Shown piece by piece: positions 7,836 to 17,164 of a DNA stretch of 40,015 nucleotides. The stretch covers positions 5,481 through 45,495 of the forward strand of contig JAQWBY010000002.1 of NCBI GenBank assembly GCA_028706165.1, in the 5' to 3' direction. The stretch comes from Lentisphaeria bacterium. Lineage in GTDB: Bacteria; Verrucomicrobiota; Lentisphaeria; Oligosphaerales; Oligosphaeraceae. The translations under genes and the position numbers were made by a program. Position 1 is the stretch's first letter; every line of letters starts with the position of its first letter. Below the pieces are notes generated by a model that did no database searches, was not told the origin of the DNA, and saw only the letters and a list, made by a program, of their open reading frames with translations.

Positions 7836-10253
7836 TTATCTCATGATGGCGAAGCTTTTGGGTGGTTCGCCGGTGACGAAGTAATAGACGAGGCCGATGA
7901 TGATGGCGATGACGCCGGCGAGAAATTCGCCGGCGACGAGGCCGGCCATGAGCGGTTTGAGGTCCTGGTAGAGTTTGCCGCCGCCGAATTTGGTGACCAG
8001 TGACTTGACGAGCCAGCCGATGATGAAAGAGAAGGCCAGCACGGTGCTTTGGTAGGTGGCGAGAGTGAGGAACATCACCGGGTGCAGTGGCCACCACGGG
8101 AAGCGATGGCGGCAGGCGGTAAAGATGATGACCAGCGAGAAGGTGATGGCGAAAGCGACGAGTGAGGGCCCTTCGGGCTTCATGTCCCGGAAACGCTGCC
8201 AGCCGCCGCGCTGGTCGACGGCCTGGAGGGAACCCTGCGCCTGCATGGTGGTGCGGATACTGATATTGGCGTTGATAGCCATGCGTGGTGGGCTGCCGTA
8301 GGACCAGCCGTCGCCAGTGAGGATGGCGCCGTCCTTGTACTGGAAGTACATAGTGGCGGGCACGGCTACGGCCAGACCGATGATAATGACGGCCAGGCCC
8401 ATGACGCCGACTTTGCCGATGCGGCACTGCAGGCGATCGGTCAGCCCGAGGCTTTCGACTGCGTAGGGCATGAAGCATTCGCGAGGATCGACGAACATGA
8501 CGCAGGACATCATGCCGATGATCAGCAGCTGCTCGGGGCCGAGTGCCTGGACGCCGAGGAAGCCCCAGATGATGGCGCAGGGAAAGAGGTTTGTGTGCAG
8601 GTAGTACACGCCGGCTTCGGCCAGCAGTCGGCTGACTACGGTGAGCAGCACCAGCATGCCGGCGATGTACATGAGCGAAATCTGCCATTGCAGACCGGCC
8701 AGCTGCGTCATGAGGACAAAGGCGATTATGCCGAGGAAGAGCAGGCGTGCACCCCAGACGGCGTGGGGTTCAACTGGGTCGCCGCCTTTCAGGCCGAGGC
8801 AGCGGCGCAGCACGGAGCCGTAGTAATGCCGGCCGGTGTACATGAGCACGGCGAACATGGCTAGGTAGGAGCCGGCGTAGCAGAAAGTGTGCAGGCTCGG
8901 TTGAATCATGGTCGTGCCCATGACAACGCCGTAGGCAGCCAGTTTGCCCGTGATAAAGCCGAAGACGTAGGGCGCAATGCCTAACGACAGCGAGATGTCC
9001 TTGGGTAGAAAATAGGCGAAGCCGATGACAATGAAATAAATCATTGGGTTGAACAGCGACCAGTAGCCAATGCCTGAGCGGTAGTAGGTCGGGAAGAGTT
9101 TCAACAGGGGCGAGAAGGAATAGCGCAGCCGCACGGGGATGAGGTAGTCCGGCCACCAGGCGACACCGCAGTTGTTCATGTGGATGATGAGCACGGGCAG
9201 GAGGCCGATCCAGAACCAGCGGCTGCGGAAGATGTCGCTGATGACCTTGCCGGGCTCGGGTAGGAGCATGCGGGCGAATTCCACCGTGGGGTAGGGCAGG
9301 TGTTCGTGGGTGATCCATTGGCGGTGGATGACCATGGCCAGGCCAGTGGCGCAGGCGCAGACGATGAACATGAGCGGCAACCAGAACAGCAGCGGGCGGC
9401 GCCAGGCCTCCCAGGGTATGTCGTTGCGCAGGGATATGCCCTCGTCGCCGGAGCCCAGGCCATTGATGAAGCCGTCCAGAGCATTGGCGTCGATGCGGGG
9501 ATTGGCCAGCATGATCGGCGGGATGTGGGCGACGGCACCGGGGTTGCGCAGGCGAATGCTGTCACCGAAGGCGACGTCGAAAGCGGCGCGGGTGATGCCC
9601 TGGAGTTCTTCTTCGCTGAGTTGCGCGTCGGGATTTTCGAGGAGGAATTTGGCGTAGTTGGGGAGGAAGGCGCTGTTTTGTCGCAGGTCGGCGTGGAGGC
9701 CCTTGTTTTGGATGATGGTGTTGAATTCGTCCAGGGCCTTGAATTGGAAGTCGCTGCTGGGCTGTTGGTCAGGGTTTTCGGGTAGCATGGCCAGCAGTTC
9801 GGCGGAGAGTTTGCTGTGAATGAGGGCGGCGGCGGGAGTGTCCTGAGCCGAGCTGGCGCGGAGGGCGTTGGCGACTTTGCGCCAGTCACTGATGGCATTG
9901 ATGGCGATGCGGGGGCTGTCGCTTTTCCATGACGACGTGGTGCGGGTGTAGTGATGCGGGAACATCAGCACGTTGGTGAAATGGTGCATGAAGCCGCGGC
10001 CGGGGATAAAGCAGGCGAAGAACAGCAAGGCGATGATGACCGCAAGCTCTTTGCCGCTCAGAGCCCAGCGTTTGCCGAACATGGCCAGCAGGGGATTGCC
10101 CAGGAGGACAAAAAGGATGAGCGACCCCATGATGCTGAACGGCAAGAAATTGCCGACCAGGAAGGTGCCGCGGATGACCATGTCATTGAAAAAGGTGAAG
10201 CCACAGAGAATAATGACGCCAAGAATGCCAATGACAATGGAGCGAAAGGTCAT
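7836..10253 (-). CDS. Polytopic membrane protein, DUF6785/DUF6784 (OPT-like) family, copy 2
   Basis: 805 residues, many hydrophobic segments. It opens with MTFRSIVIGILGVIILCG, followed by FNDMVIRGTFLVGNFLPFSIMG and GKELAVIIALLFFACFIPGRG, and ends with transmembrane segments around KLYQDLKPLMAGLVAGEFL. I recognise it as the large membrane family common in Lentisphaerota and Planctomycetes (DUF6785 plus DUF6784), distantly related to oligopeptide transporters; no substrate is established. It is a clear full-length paralogue of the gene at 10578-12995, with alignable motifs throughout. The soluble loop around residues 110-230 differs most and may carry specificity. ATG 10253 has AGGA 8 nt upstream. 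Next to a GH127 arabinofuranosidase, uptake of a sugar or glycopeptide is plausible but inferred. Confidence 0.75.
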   Translation of the reverse strand: MTFRSIVIGILGVIILCGFTFFNDMVIRGTFLVGNFLPFSIMGSLILFVLLGNPLLAMFGKRWALSGKELAVIIALLFFACFIPGRGFMHHFTNVLMFPHHYTRTTSSWKSDSPRIAINAISDWRKVANALRASSAQDTPAAALIHSKLSAELLAMLPENPDQQPSSDFQFKALDEFNTIIQNKGLHADLRQNSAFLPNYAKFLLENPDAQLSEEELQGITRAAFDVAFGDSIRLRNPGAVAHIPPIMLANPRIDANALDGFINGLGSGDEGISLRNDIPWEAWRRPLLFWLPLMFIVCACATGLAMVIHRQWITHEHLPYPTVEFARMLLPEPGKVISDIFRSRWFWIGLLPVLIIHMNNCGVAWWPDYLIPVRLRYSFSPLLKLFPTYYRSGIGYWSLFNPMIYFIVIGFAYFLPKDISLSLGIAPYVFGFITGKLAAYGVVMGTTMIQPSLHTFCYAGSYLAMFAVLMYTGRHYYGSVLRRCLGLKGGDPVEPHAVWGARLLFLGIIAFVLMTQLAGLQWQISLMYIAGMLVLLTVVSRLLAEAGVYYLHTNLFPCAIIWGFLGVQALGPEQLLIIGMMSCVMFVDPRECFMPYAVESLGLTDRLQCRIGKVGVMGLAVIIIGLAVAVPATMYFQYKDGAILTGDGWSYGSPPRMAINANISIRTTMQAQGSLQAVDQRGGWQRFRDMKPEGPSLVAFAITFSLVIIFTACRHRFPWWPLHPVMFLTLATYQSTVLAFSFIIGWLVKSLVTKFGGGKLYQDLKPLMAGLVAGEFLAGVIAIIIGLVYYFVTGEPPKSFAIMR

Positions 10254-10306
10254 ATTTCGAGTCCTGAAACAATGCTGCGGATGGTGGGCGGCGGGTGGTG
10301 AAACTA

Positions 10307-10317
10307 CATACTATGCA
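10307..10317 (-). promoter_or_regulatory. Palindrome CATACTATGCA upstream of DUF6785 copy 2
   Basis: On the minus strand this reads TGCATAGTATG, 53 bp before the start at 10253. The same 11 bases occur 59 bp before the other paralogue (13055-13065), the only clear similarity between the two upstream regions. It could be a -10 element (CATAGT/TAGTAT) or an operator of the type GCATA-N-TATGC. Confidence 0.4.
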
Positions 10318-10367
10318 CGCGCTTGGACATTATTCCATTGCCGAAATTGCACTTTTTGGTTGGGGCG

Positions 10368-10534
10368 GTAATCGGTCACCCATTGAGAATTGAACCATAG
10401 AGCTTCTGGCTGAGTCAAACGTGCCCGTTTCCCTGGCCGCGAAGCGGCAGCAGCGCTGAAAGCGCGAAACATACCAGCCCAGGGCAAGCACGCTGAAAGC
10501 GTGCACCGCCCTGGGTACAATGGCGACCATTTAC
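10368..10534 (+). mobile_element. Short, internally deleted copy of the MITE-like family
   Basis: Starts with the family's left end GTAATCGGTCACCCATTGA and is homologous to 39223-39385 up to ATGGCGACCAT. It then ends GACCATTTAC, 8 of 10 matches to the right end GACCGATTAC. It is flanked by TTGGGGCG (10360-10367) and TTAGGGCG (10535-10542), a 7/8 direct repeat. A core hairpin (GCCCAGGGC...GCCCTGGG) is kept. The rest of the interior is missing. It lies between the two DUF6785 genes in the 10254-10577 gap. Confidence 0.7.
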
Positions 10535-10577
10535 TTAGGGCGGGGGGCATGTGGGCGGTTGCCCGGTCGCGAAGTTG

Positions 10578-12995
10578 TCACGAGCGGAGGATGGCGAAGC
10601 TTTTGGGCGGGTTGCCGGTCGTGAAGTAGTAGACGAGGCCGATGATGATGGCGATGACGCCGGCGAGGAATTCGCCGGCGACGATGCCGGCCATGAAGGG
10701 CTTGAGGTCTTGGTAGAGTTTGCCGCCGCCGAAGCGGGTGACCAGGGATTTGATGAGCCAGCCGATGAGGAAGGAGAAGGACAGGACGATGCTCTGGTAG
10801 GTGGCCAGGGTCAGGAACATCACTGGGTGTAGTGGCCACCAAGGGAAGCGATGTCGGCAGATAGTGAAGAGGATCACCAGTGAGAAGGTGATGGCAAAGG
10901 CCACCAGGGACGGTGCGACGGGCTTGATCGCCTTGATGCGTTCCCAGGGGCTGCGGTCCTCAATGATCTTCAAGGCGCCCTGTGCCTGCAGGGTGTTGCG
11001 CAGTTCGATGTTGGCATTGATGGCGATCATGGGCGTGTAGCGGGTCCAGCCGTCGCCGCTGCGGGTGCCGCCATTTTTGTGTTGGTAATAGAGTGTAGCC
11101 GGCACGCCGGCGGCCAGGCCGATGATGATGATGGCCAGGCCGGTGACGGCGAGTTTGCCGATGCGGCATTGCAGGCGGTCGCTTAAGCAGAAGCCGGCGA
11201 CGGCGTAGGGCATGAAGCATTCGCGGGAATCGACAAAGGTGACGCAGGAGATGGTGCCGATGATGAGGATCTGCTCGGGGCCGAGAGATTGCACCCCCAG
11301 GAAGCCCCAGATGATGGCGCAGGGGAAGACGTAGGTGTGCAGGTAGTACACGCCGGCTTCGGCGAGGAGCCGGCTGACGACCGTGAGCAGCACCAGCATC
11401 CCCGAGATATACATGAGGGCGATCGGCCATTCAAGGTCGATCAGCTGAGTCATCAGCACGAAGGCGATCATGCCGAGGAAGACCATACGCGCGCCCCAGA
11501 CGGCGTGCACTTCTACGGGGTCGCCGCCTTTCAGCCCAAAGCAGCGGCGCAGGACGGACCCGTAGTAGCGTCGGCCGGTGTACATGAGCACGGCGAACAT
11601 GCCGATGTAGGCACCGCCGTAGCAGAAGGTGCTATAGGTCGGCTTGAGCATGGTCGCGCCCATGACGACGCCGAAGCCGGCGAGCTTGCCAGTCACAAAC
11701 CCGTAGAGGAAGGGCGAGAGCCCCAGGGACAGCGAGATGTCCTTGGGCAGAAAATAGGCGAAGCCGATGACCACGAAGAAGAGGGTTGGCGCGAAGAGTG
11801 CCCAGATGTGAATGCCGGAGCGGTAGTAGGTCGGGGCCATTTTGAGCAGCGGCGTGAAAATAAATTTGAGTTTGACGGGGATGAGGACGTTTGGCCACCA
11901 AGTGGCGGCGCAGTTGTTCAGGTGGATGATGAGTACGGGCACCAGGCCGAGCCAGAAGAGCCGGTTGCGGAAGACGCTGCTGAGGACCTGGCCGGGCTCA
12001 GGCATGAGCATACGCATGAATTCCACCGTGGGGTAGGGCAGGTGCTCATGGCTGATCCATTGGCGGTGGACCACCATCGCCAAGCCGGTGGCGGCCGTGC
12101 AGATGATGAACATGATCGGCAGCCAGAACAGCAGGGTGTGTCGCCAGGCGCGCCAGGGAATGTCGTGGAACATGGAGATGGTTTCGTCGCCGACGCCGAC
12201 GCCGTTGACAAAGCCGTCGAGGGCATTGGCGTCCTGACGTGGATTGGCCAGCATAAGCGGCGGGATATGCGAGACGGCGCCGGGGTTGCGAAAGCGGATA
12301 GCGCCGGCGAAGGCGACGTCGAAGACGGCGCGGGTGAGGCCTTGGAGTTCTTCCTCGGAGAGCTGGTCATCGTTGCTTTTGAGCAGGTAGCGCGCGTAAC
12401 CGGGCAGTGGCGGCGGGTTGCTGCGCAGTTCGTCGTGGAAGGCCTTGTCCTGAATGAGACGATTGAATTCGCTGAGGGCGCGGAATTGGCAATCGGGGCT
12501 GGGGATGTCGTGCGAGCTGTCGGCCAGCATGGCGAGCAGGTCGGGGCTGAGGTGTTTGCGGATGAGCTCGGCGGCGGGTTGCGGCTGGTCGGGGGGGGCG
12601 CTGAGGACGGCGGCGACTTTATGCCAGTCGCTGATGTCATTGAGGGCGATGCGCGGGCTACCGGCTTTCCAGGAGGCGTTGGTGCGGGTGTAATGGTGCG
12701 GGAACATGAGCACGTTGGCGAAGTGGTGCATGAGGCCGCGGCCGGGAATGAAGCAGGAGAAGAAGATCAGGGTGATGATGACGGCCAGCTCTTTGCCGCT
12801 CAGCGGCCAGTTCTTGCCGCCGCGAGCGAGGAGGGGATTGCCTAGGAGCACAAAGAGAATCAGCGTGCCCATGATGCTGAAGGGCATGAAATTGCCCACC
12901 AGGAAGGTGCCGCCGATGACCATGTCGTTGAAGAAGGTGAAACTGCACAGCAGAACGACGCCGATGATGCTGATGATGATGGCGCGAAAGGTCAT
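10578..12995 (-). CDS. Polytopic membrane protein, DUF6785/DUF6784 (OPT-like) family, copy 1
   Basis: 805 residues from ATG 12995 (MTFRAIIISIIGVVLL). I chose this start over an upstream ATG at 13046 because it matches the paralogue's N-terminus and has GAGGA at the right distance. Shared blocks with the downstream copy include FNDMVIGGTFLVGNF, AYFLPKDISLSLG, GGDPVEVHAVWGARM, RLLAEAGVYYLHT, DSRECFMPYAV and KLYQDLKPFMAGIVAGEFL. Predicted to have a dozen or more membrane helices. Function unknown; OPT-like transport is the best guess. The two genes are a tandem duplication, now divided by a repeat element. Long open frames on the opposite strand (for example 11289-12845) arise from GC-skewed codon use and are not genes. 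Confidence 0.75.
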   Translation of the reverse strand: MTFRAIIISIIGVVLLCSFTFFNDMVIGGTFLVGNFMPFSIMGTLILFVLLGNPLLARGGKNWPLSGKELAVIITLIFFSCFIPGRGLMHHFANVLMFPHHYTRTNASWKAGSPRIALNDISDWHKVAAVLSAPPDQPQPAAELIRKHLSPDLLAMLADSSHDIPSPDCQFRALSEFNRLIQDKAFHDELRSNPPPLPGYARYLLKSNDDQLSEEELQGLTRAVFDVAFAGAIRFRNPGAVSHIPPLMLANPRQDANALDGFVNGVGVGDETISMFHDIPWRAWRHTLLFWLPIMFIICTAATGLAMVVHRQWISHEHLPYPTVEFMRMLMPEPGQVLSSVFRNRLFWLGLVPVLIIHLNNCAATWWPNVLIPVKLKFIFTPLLKMAPTYYRSGIHIWALFAPTLFFVVIGFAYFLPKDISLSLGLSPFLYGFVTGKLAGFGVVMGATMLKPTYSTFCYGGAYIGMFAVLMYTGRRYYGSVLRRCFGLKGGDPVEVHAVWGARMVFLGMIAFVLMTQLIDLEWPIALMYISGMLVLLTVVSRLLAEAGVYYLHTYVFPCAIIWGFLGVQSLGPEQILIIGTISCVTFVDSRECFMPYAVAGFCLSDRLQCRIGKLAVTGLAIIIIGLAAGVPATLYYQHKNGGTRSGDGWTRYTPMIAINANIELRNTLQAQGALKIIEDRSPWERIKAIKPVAPSLVAFAITFSLVILFTICRHRFPWWPLHPVMFLTLATYQSIVLSFSFLIGWLIKSLVTRFGGGKLYQDLKPFMAGIVAGEFLAGVIAIIIGLVYYFTTGNPPKSFAILRS

Positions 12996-13054
12996 GATGC
13001 CATTCCTCAAAGGCCGCCAGTTGGCGTGGCTTGCGGTTGGGCGCAAAAGAAAAG

Positions 13055-13065
13055 CATACTATGCA
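13055..13065 (-). promoter_or_regulatory. Palindrome CATACTATGCA upstream of DUF6785 copy 1
   Basis: GCATACTATGC (13054-13064) is a perfect odd palindrome, 59 bp before the ATG at 12995, and matches the site before the paralogue (10307-10317). It is a likely promoter or operator element shared by the pair. Confidence 0.4.
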
Positions 13066-13162
13066 TGATACGCGATATTCTGCCAGTAGCGGCCGTGTGG
13101 TTGCCATCGGCGCCCGCGCCGGCGCAGTTGTACGCATGGCGCGGGCTGCTTGGTGAGCGTGC

Positions 13163-15088
13163 TTATTCGAGTATCCAGATGATCATTTCACCGGGGGCGC
13201 GGTTTGCCCAGAGGAAATAGGGTATAGCCGTGAGGGTGCATGCGTGGTAGTGGGAATTGTCGGCCGCGTAGAGCTTGTGGTCCCAAACGCTTTTGTCTCG
13301 GCGCAGAGCCGGGCCGCTGATGACGGGGATGCCGCCGAGATCGGCGGGGCCCGGGTGGACGGTGAGATCGGCGACGGGTGGCAGGCGCAGGTCGGCGAGG
13401 TCCGGGCCGTTGTCCACTTCTTCCAGGCAGTAGACGACGGGGCCGCGCTGGAGGGCGACTCGGCCGGCGTCATGACGGACGGACGGGTGGGCGTAGATGC
13501 GCTCCGGCGCCATGGCTAGGCTCAGCTCGACCTTGTCGCCCGCCTGCCACTGGCGGCGGATGACGGCGTAGCCGCGTTCGTTGATTGCGGGAATGGCGAT
13601 GGCCTTGCCATTGACGTTGAGGGTTGCCTGACGGCACCAGTCGGGGATGCGCAGGGCCAGCGCGAAGGCGCATGGCTGGTCGGGCTGGACGGTGATGGCG
13701 ACGTCGCCGTCCCAGGGGTAGTTGGTCTGCTGACTGAGGCGGACCTGCTGGCCGGCGACCGTGAAAGCCGCGTCGCAGCTGGCGTAGCTGTGCGCCCAGA
13801 TGGCCTCGTCGTTACTGGTGTAGAAGGTGCTGCCGATGGACGCGAGTACGCGGGCGATGTTGGGCGGGCAGCAGGCGCAGCCGAACCACTCCTGGCGACG
13901 CGGGGATTTCTGGCCGCTGAACTTGTGATATTCTGGATGGCTGGCCAGAAGGTTGTCGTAGAAGAAATGCCGGCCGTCCAGTGACACGCCGCTGATGACG
14001 CTGTTGTAGAGCGCGCGTTCCATGACGTCGGCATAGCGGCTGTCGGGATCGCATTCGAGCATGTTGCGGGCAAAGAAGACGAGGGCGATGGCCGCGCAGG
14101 TTTCGGCGTAGGCCTCTTCGTTGGGCAGGTCGTAGTCGAAGGTGAAGCGTTCGGCGAAGCGTGACGAGCCGATGCCGCCGGTGATGTACATGCGGCGGGT
14201 GCTGATGTTATCCCAGATGCGCCGGCAGGCGTCCAGCAGAGACTGGTCGCCGGTGGCTTTGGCGACGCTGGCCATGCCCGCGTAGAGATAGCAGGCGCGG
14301 ACGGCGTGCCCCTCGGCGGTGAGTTGTTCGCGGACAGGCAAGTGCGCCTGGAAGACTGCGTAGGGACCGATCTCGGCGGGACCGTGGTTCTTGGGCGCAT
14401 CACCGCGGGCTTGGCGTTCCTGGTCGTAGTAGTGGGGCTGTTGGCCGCGTTCATTGACGAAGTATTCGGCCAGCTTGAGGTATTTGTCATTGCCGCTGGC
14501 TTTGGCGAGCTTGACGAGCGCCAGCTCGATTTCCTCGTGGCCGGGGTAGCCGCGTTTTTGGCCGGGGCCGTGCCCGAACGTCGCGGCAATGTAGTCGGCA
14601 TAACGGCACATGACGTCGAGCAGGGTGCGCTTGCCGGTGCCTTCGTAGTAGGCGACGGCGGCCTCCATGAGGTGTCCGGCGCAGTAGAGTTCGTGAGCGC
14701 CTTCGAGGTTGCTCCAGCGTTTGTCAGGTTCGACAATGGTGAAATGGACATTGAGGTAGCCGTCGGGTTGCTGGGCGGCGGCCATCCAGTCGATGACCTC
14801 ATCGCAGAGGGCCTGGAGAGTCGGGTCGGGGAATTGCGCGAGGCTGTAGCCGACGGCTTCGATCCACTTGGCGACGTCGGAGTCCCAGAAGATGTGGGGC
14901 GGGTTGGGCTGGCCGGGTTTCCACTCCAGTTTCCAGGCGTCGAGGCGGCCGGTTTTCTTGCACTGGTCGTATTCGATGGGGAGGGTGATGTCGCGGTTGA
15001 CGCGCTGTTTGTCCTGCCAGAAGCCACCGGTGAGGGTGACGGCGGTGACGACGGGGGCGGCGCTGCGGGTGCTGATGTGGTCTTTCAT
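13163..15088 (-). CDS. GH127 beta-L-arabinofuranosidase
   Basis: About 641 residues from the ATG at 15088 (MKDHISTRSAA). The order VTLTGGFWQDKQRVNRDITLP, WDSDVAKWIEAVGYSLAQ, QQPDGYLNVHF and ELYCAGHLMEAAVAY is the glycoside hydrolase family 127 barrel. The zinc/cysteine centre known from Bifidobacterium HypBA1 is present: NEEAYAETCA near residue 325 (Glu and Cys ligands) and FGCACCPPN near residue 400 (nucleophile and ligand cysteines). It is therefore probably active on terminal beta-L-arabinofuranosides from plant glycoproteins or pectin side chains, though the family also holds other specificities. No signal peptide, so cytoplasmic. The upstream in-frame extension to 15253 lacks family similarity. 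It precedes the DUF6785 pair on the same strand, suggesting uptake and hydrolysis belong together. Confidence 0.88.
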   Translation of the reverse strand: MKDHISTRSAAPVVTAVTLTGGFWQDKQRVNRDITLPIEYDQCKKTGRLDAWKLEWKPGQPNPPHIFWDSDVAKWIEAVGYSLAQFPDPTLQALCDEVIDWMAAAQQPDGYLNVHFTIVEPDKRWSNLEGAHELYCAGHLMEAAVAYYEGTGKRTLLDVMCRYADYIAATFGHGPGQKRGYPGHEEIELALVKLAKASGNDKYLKLAEYFVNERGQQPHYYDQERQARGDAPKNHGPAEIGPYAVFQAHLPVREQLTAEGHAVRACYLYAGMASVAKATGDQSLLDACRRIWDNISTRRMYITGGIGSSRFAERFTFDYDLPNEEAYAETCAAIALVFFARNMLECDPDSRYADVMERALYNSVISGVSLDGRHFFYDNLLASHPEYHKFSGQKSPRRQEWFGCACCPPNIARVLASIGSTFYTSNDEAIWAHSYASCDAAFTVAGQQVRLSQQTNYPWDGDVAITVQPDQPCAFALALRIPDWCRQATLNVNGKAIAIPAINERGYAVIRRQWQAGDKVELSLAMAPERIYAHPSVRHDAGRVALQRGPVVYCLEEVDNGPDLADLRLPPVADLTVHPGPADLGGIPVISGPALRRDKSVWDHKLYAADNSHYHACTLTAIPYFLWANRAPGEMIIWILE

Positions 15089-15238
15089 TGACAAGGGCTT
15101 TCTGGCTGGGGTGACATCCATGAGTGAGGTGGGTTGGTAGACGTAACAGAGTCTGGCGTCGAGTACTATATCCACAGAGAGCGCCGGAGGTGGCTTGGCG
15201 GGCTTTTTTTTCCGCGCAGTGTACAGCGTGGCGTCCTG

Positions 15239-15266
15239 TTGCAAAAGGCGCAAAGGTTATTACAAT
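15239..15266 (+). promoter_or_regulatory. Sigma-70-type promoter for the nagB-like/PIG-L operon
   Basis: TTGCAA (15239-15244), 16-bp spacer, TACAAT (15261-15266). The expected start near 15273 leaves a leader of about 60 nt before the ATG at 15334. Confidence 0.6.
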
Positions 15267-15333
15267 AGCGTTCCGGAAGCGCCCGGCGCAGTGCTGGCGC
15301 AGGCATGGATTTCACTTCAGGGAGATTGACGTG

Positions 15334-16266
15334 ATGAGAAAACGCAGTGTGGTTGCTCCGGAATGGTGGGATTACACGACGATCAGTGACGATCTGGTCG
15401 CCGACGTGGCGAAGCTGACGGTGCGCGACCTGGAGCAGCTGTCGCGGCCGGGCTTCAAGGTAGTGATGTACGACAGCATTGAAGAGTTCTACTTGGCGGA
15501 AGCCCTGGAGTATATTGAGGCGTGGCAGCAGTCGACGCCGGACAATCCCTGCGGGGTATGCGGGCCGATTGGGCCGACGGAGCAGCTGCCGTTGGTGGCC
15601 CGCATCGTCAATGCCACGGGCATGAATCTCGGGCGCTTGGGCGCGCATTTCTGGGGTATGGACGAATGGGTGGAAAACGGCGTGGCCGTGAGCGCGGATC
15701 ACCCGTTGTCCTTTTCACGCTGTGACAAGGCGCTGTGCTTTGACCGTATCCGGCCCGAACTGCGCCTGCCGGAAGCGAACATGCATTTCCCCACCGGCGA
15801 TCTGTCCGTATACAGCCGGAGTTTTGACAGCGTCCGCTGCCGCTTGATGCAAGGGGGGCAGGGCGACACCAAGCACTGGGCGTTCAACGACCCGGTGAAG
15901 CGCGCCGGTGCCTACGCCGAGCGGCCGCCGACCCCGGCCGAGTACCGGCAGCTGGCCACCCGCATCGTGGACCTCCATCCGATGACGGTCATGCAGAACG
16001 CTCGGACGTCTGGCGGCGGCAATATCTCCATGGTGCCGACCGTGGCGGCGACGGTGGGGCCGCAGGAGACCTGGAAATGCGACAAAGTGTCCATCTGGCA
16101 GGCCGGTTGCCACGACAACGCCTTTGGCATGCGCCTGACCACGTTCATGATCAGCAAGGGCCTGGCGGATTCGGCGGTGCCCATGAGCCTGCTGGCGGAT
16201 CATCCCAATGTCCAGTTCAATTTCTATCGCCCGGGCATTGGCCCCTGCGCCGTGGAGATGCACTAA
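15334..16266 (+). CDS. NagB-like glucosamine-6-phosphate deaminase/isomerase family protein
   Basis: 310 residues. It aligns with the NagB/6-phosphogluconolactonase superfamily: [17 protein letters not shown] near 41, [11 protein letters not shown] near 76, HFWGMDEWV near 105-113 (NagB has FNMDEYV) and [17 protein letters not shown] near 171-187 (NagB has MGGVGNDGHIAFNEP). The Asp of MDEW (about 110) and His181 correspond to the NagB catalytic Asp72 and His143, but the NDG before the His is replaced by DTK, and Glu148 by Asp. The substrate or reaction may therefore differ from GlcN6P deamination. It ends in a TAATG overlap with the PIG-L deacetylase gene, so the two are translationally coupled. 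That pairing supports metabolism of an N-acetylated amino sugar. GGGAG at 15320 sets the start. Confidence 0.8.
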   Translation: MRKRSVVAPEWWDYTTISDDLVADVAKLTVRDLEQLSRPGFKVVMYDSIEEFYLAEALEYIEAWQQSTPDNPCGVCGPIGPTEQLPLVARIVNATGMNLGRLGAHFWGMDEWVENGVAVSADHPLSFSRCDKALCFDRIRPELRLPEANMHFPTGDLSVYSRSFDSVRCRLMQGGQGDTKHWAFNDPVKRAGAYAERPPTPAEYRQLATRIVDLHPMTVMQNARTSGGGNISMVPTVAATVGPQETWKCDKVSIWQAGCHDNAFGMRLTTFMISKGLADSAVPMSLLADHPNVQFNFYRPGIGPCAVEMH

Positions 16267-17051
16267 TGAGCGAAAAACCACGAGTTTTGGCCCTGGTGGC
16301 CCATCCGGACGACATTGAATTCATGTTTGCCGGCACCATGCTGATGCTGCAGGCGCGAGGCTGGGAAATGCACTGCATGACCATTGCCAACGGCAGCTGC
16401 GGCACGGCGGTGGACGACGTCGAGACGATCGTCGCCAAGCGGCGCGCCGAGGGCCAGGCGGCCTGCAAATTGGCTGGCGCCGTCTGGCACCCGGCGGTGT
16501 GCAACGACCTGGAGGTGTTTCACAACTGGGACGTCATCAGCCAGGTCCTCAGCGTGGTGCGCGACGTCCGTCCGCAGATAGTGCTGACGCAGTCGACGGA
16601 CGACTACATGGAGGACCACATCAACAGCTGTCGTGTCGCCGTAACGGCGACATTTTGCCGTGGCATGCGCAATGCCCAGTGTCGGCCGCCGCGCCCGCCC
16701 ATTCAGGACGACGTGGTGGTCTATCACGCGATTCCGCACGGCCTGATGGACCCGTTCCGGCGCCGCATCGAGCCGGAATTCTTTGTCAATATCGCGCCGG
16801 TCATGCAGATGAAATGGGACATGCTCAGCTGCCATAGCTCGCAAAAGGAATGGCTGGATGTGAGCCAGGGCATGGACGCATACCAGAAGGTCATGGTGGG
16901 CTTCGCTGAGGAACTCGGACGACGCTCCGGGCGTTTCACGCATGCCGAAGGCTGGCGTCGGCGCTCGTGGCTGGGTTTCTCCGCAGAGGAAAAAGATCCG
17001 CTCCGGGACGCTCTCGGCGACGACGTCGTCATGAACCCGCTCTGGCATTAG
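16266..17051 (+). CDS. PIG-L family deacetylase (LmbE-like)
   Basis: 261 residues. LALVAHPDDIEFMFAG near residues 9-24 is the zinc-binding AHPDD motif (His13, Asp16); the third ligand is likely the His in YMEDHINSCRVAV near 117. TIANGSCG and KRRAEGQAACKLAGA are also typical. The family removes N-acetyl groups from GlcNAc-type substrates (GlcNAc-PI, mycothiol and bacillithiol precursors, chitooligosaccharides). Its start codon overlaps the stop of the NagB-like gene, so the encoded deacetylase and isomerase probably act in sequence on the same amino sugar. No signal peptide. Exact substrate unknown. Confidence 0.88.
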   Translation: MSEKPRVLALVAHPDDIEFMFAGTMLMLQARGWEMHCMTIANGSCGTAVDDVETIVAKRRAEGQAACKLAGAVWHPAVCNDLEVFHNWDVISQVLSVVRDVRPQIVLTQSTDDYMEDHINSCRVAVTATFCRGMRNAQCRPPRPPIQDDVVVYHAIPHGLMDPFRRRIEPEFFVNIAPVMQMKWDMLSCHSSQKEWLDVSQGMDAYQKVMVGFAEELGRRSGRFTHAEGWRRRSWLGFSAEEKDPLRDALGDDVVMNPLWH

Positions 17052-17164
17052 CTCGTTTTGTTTACCGCAGCTTGCGCCGATTCACGCAGGGTATTGCTGA
17101 CGCGTCTTGCCGCCGCGCGGCAATTCGCGCCGCCGGGATACCGCCGCGAGGGCATTTTCTCCGT

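Noticed and set aside
11289-12845. Open frame of 518 codons on the plus strand
   Set aside because: It lies entirely opposite the DUF6785 gene; its Gly/Glu/Asp/His-rich translation is the antisense shadow of high-GC coding DNA and has no domain.
15192-15210. Run of eight T in GGCTTTTTTTT as a terminator end
   Set aside because: No stable stem precedes it; it lies between divergent genes.
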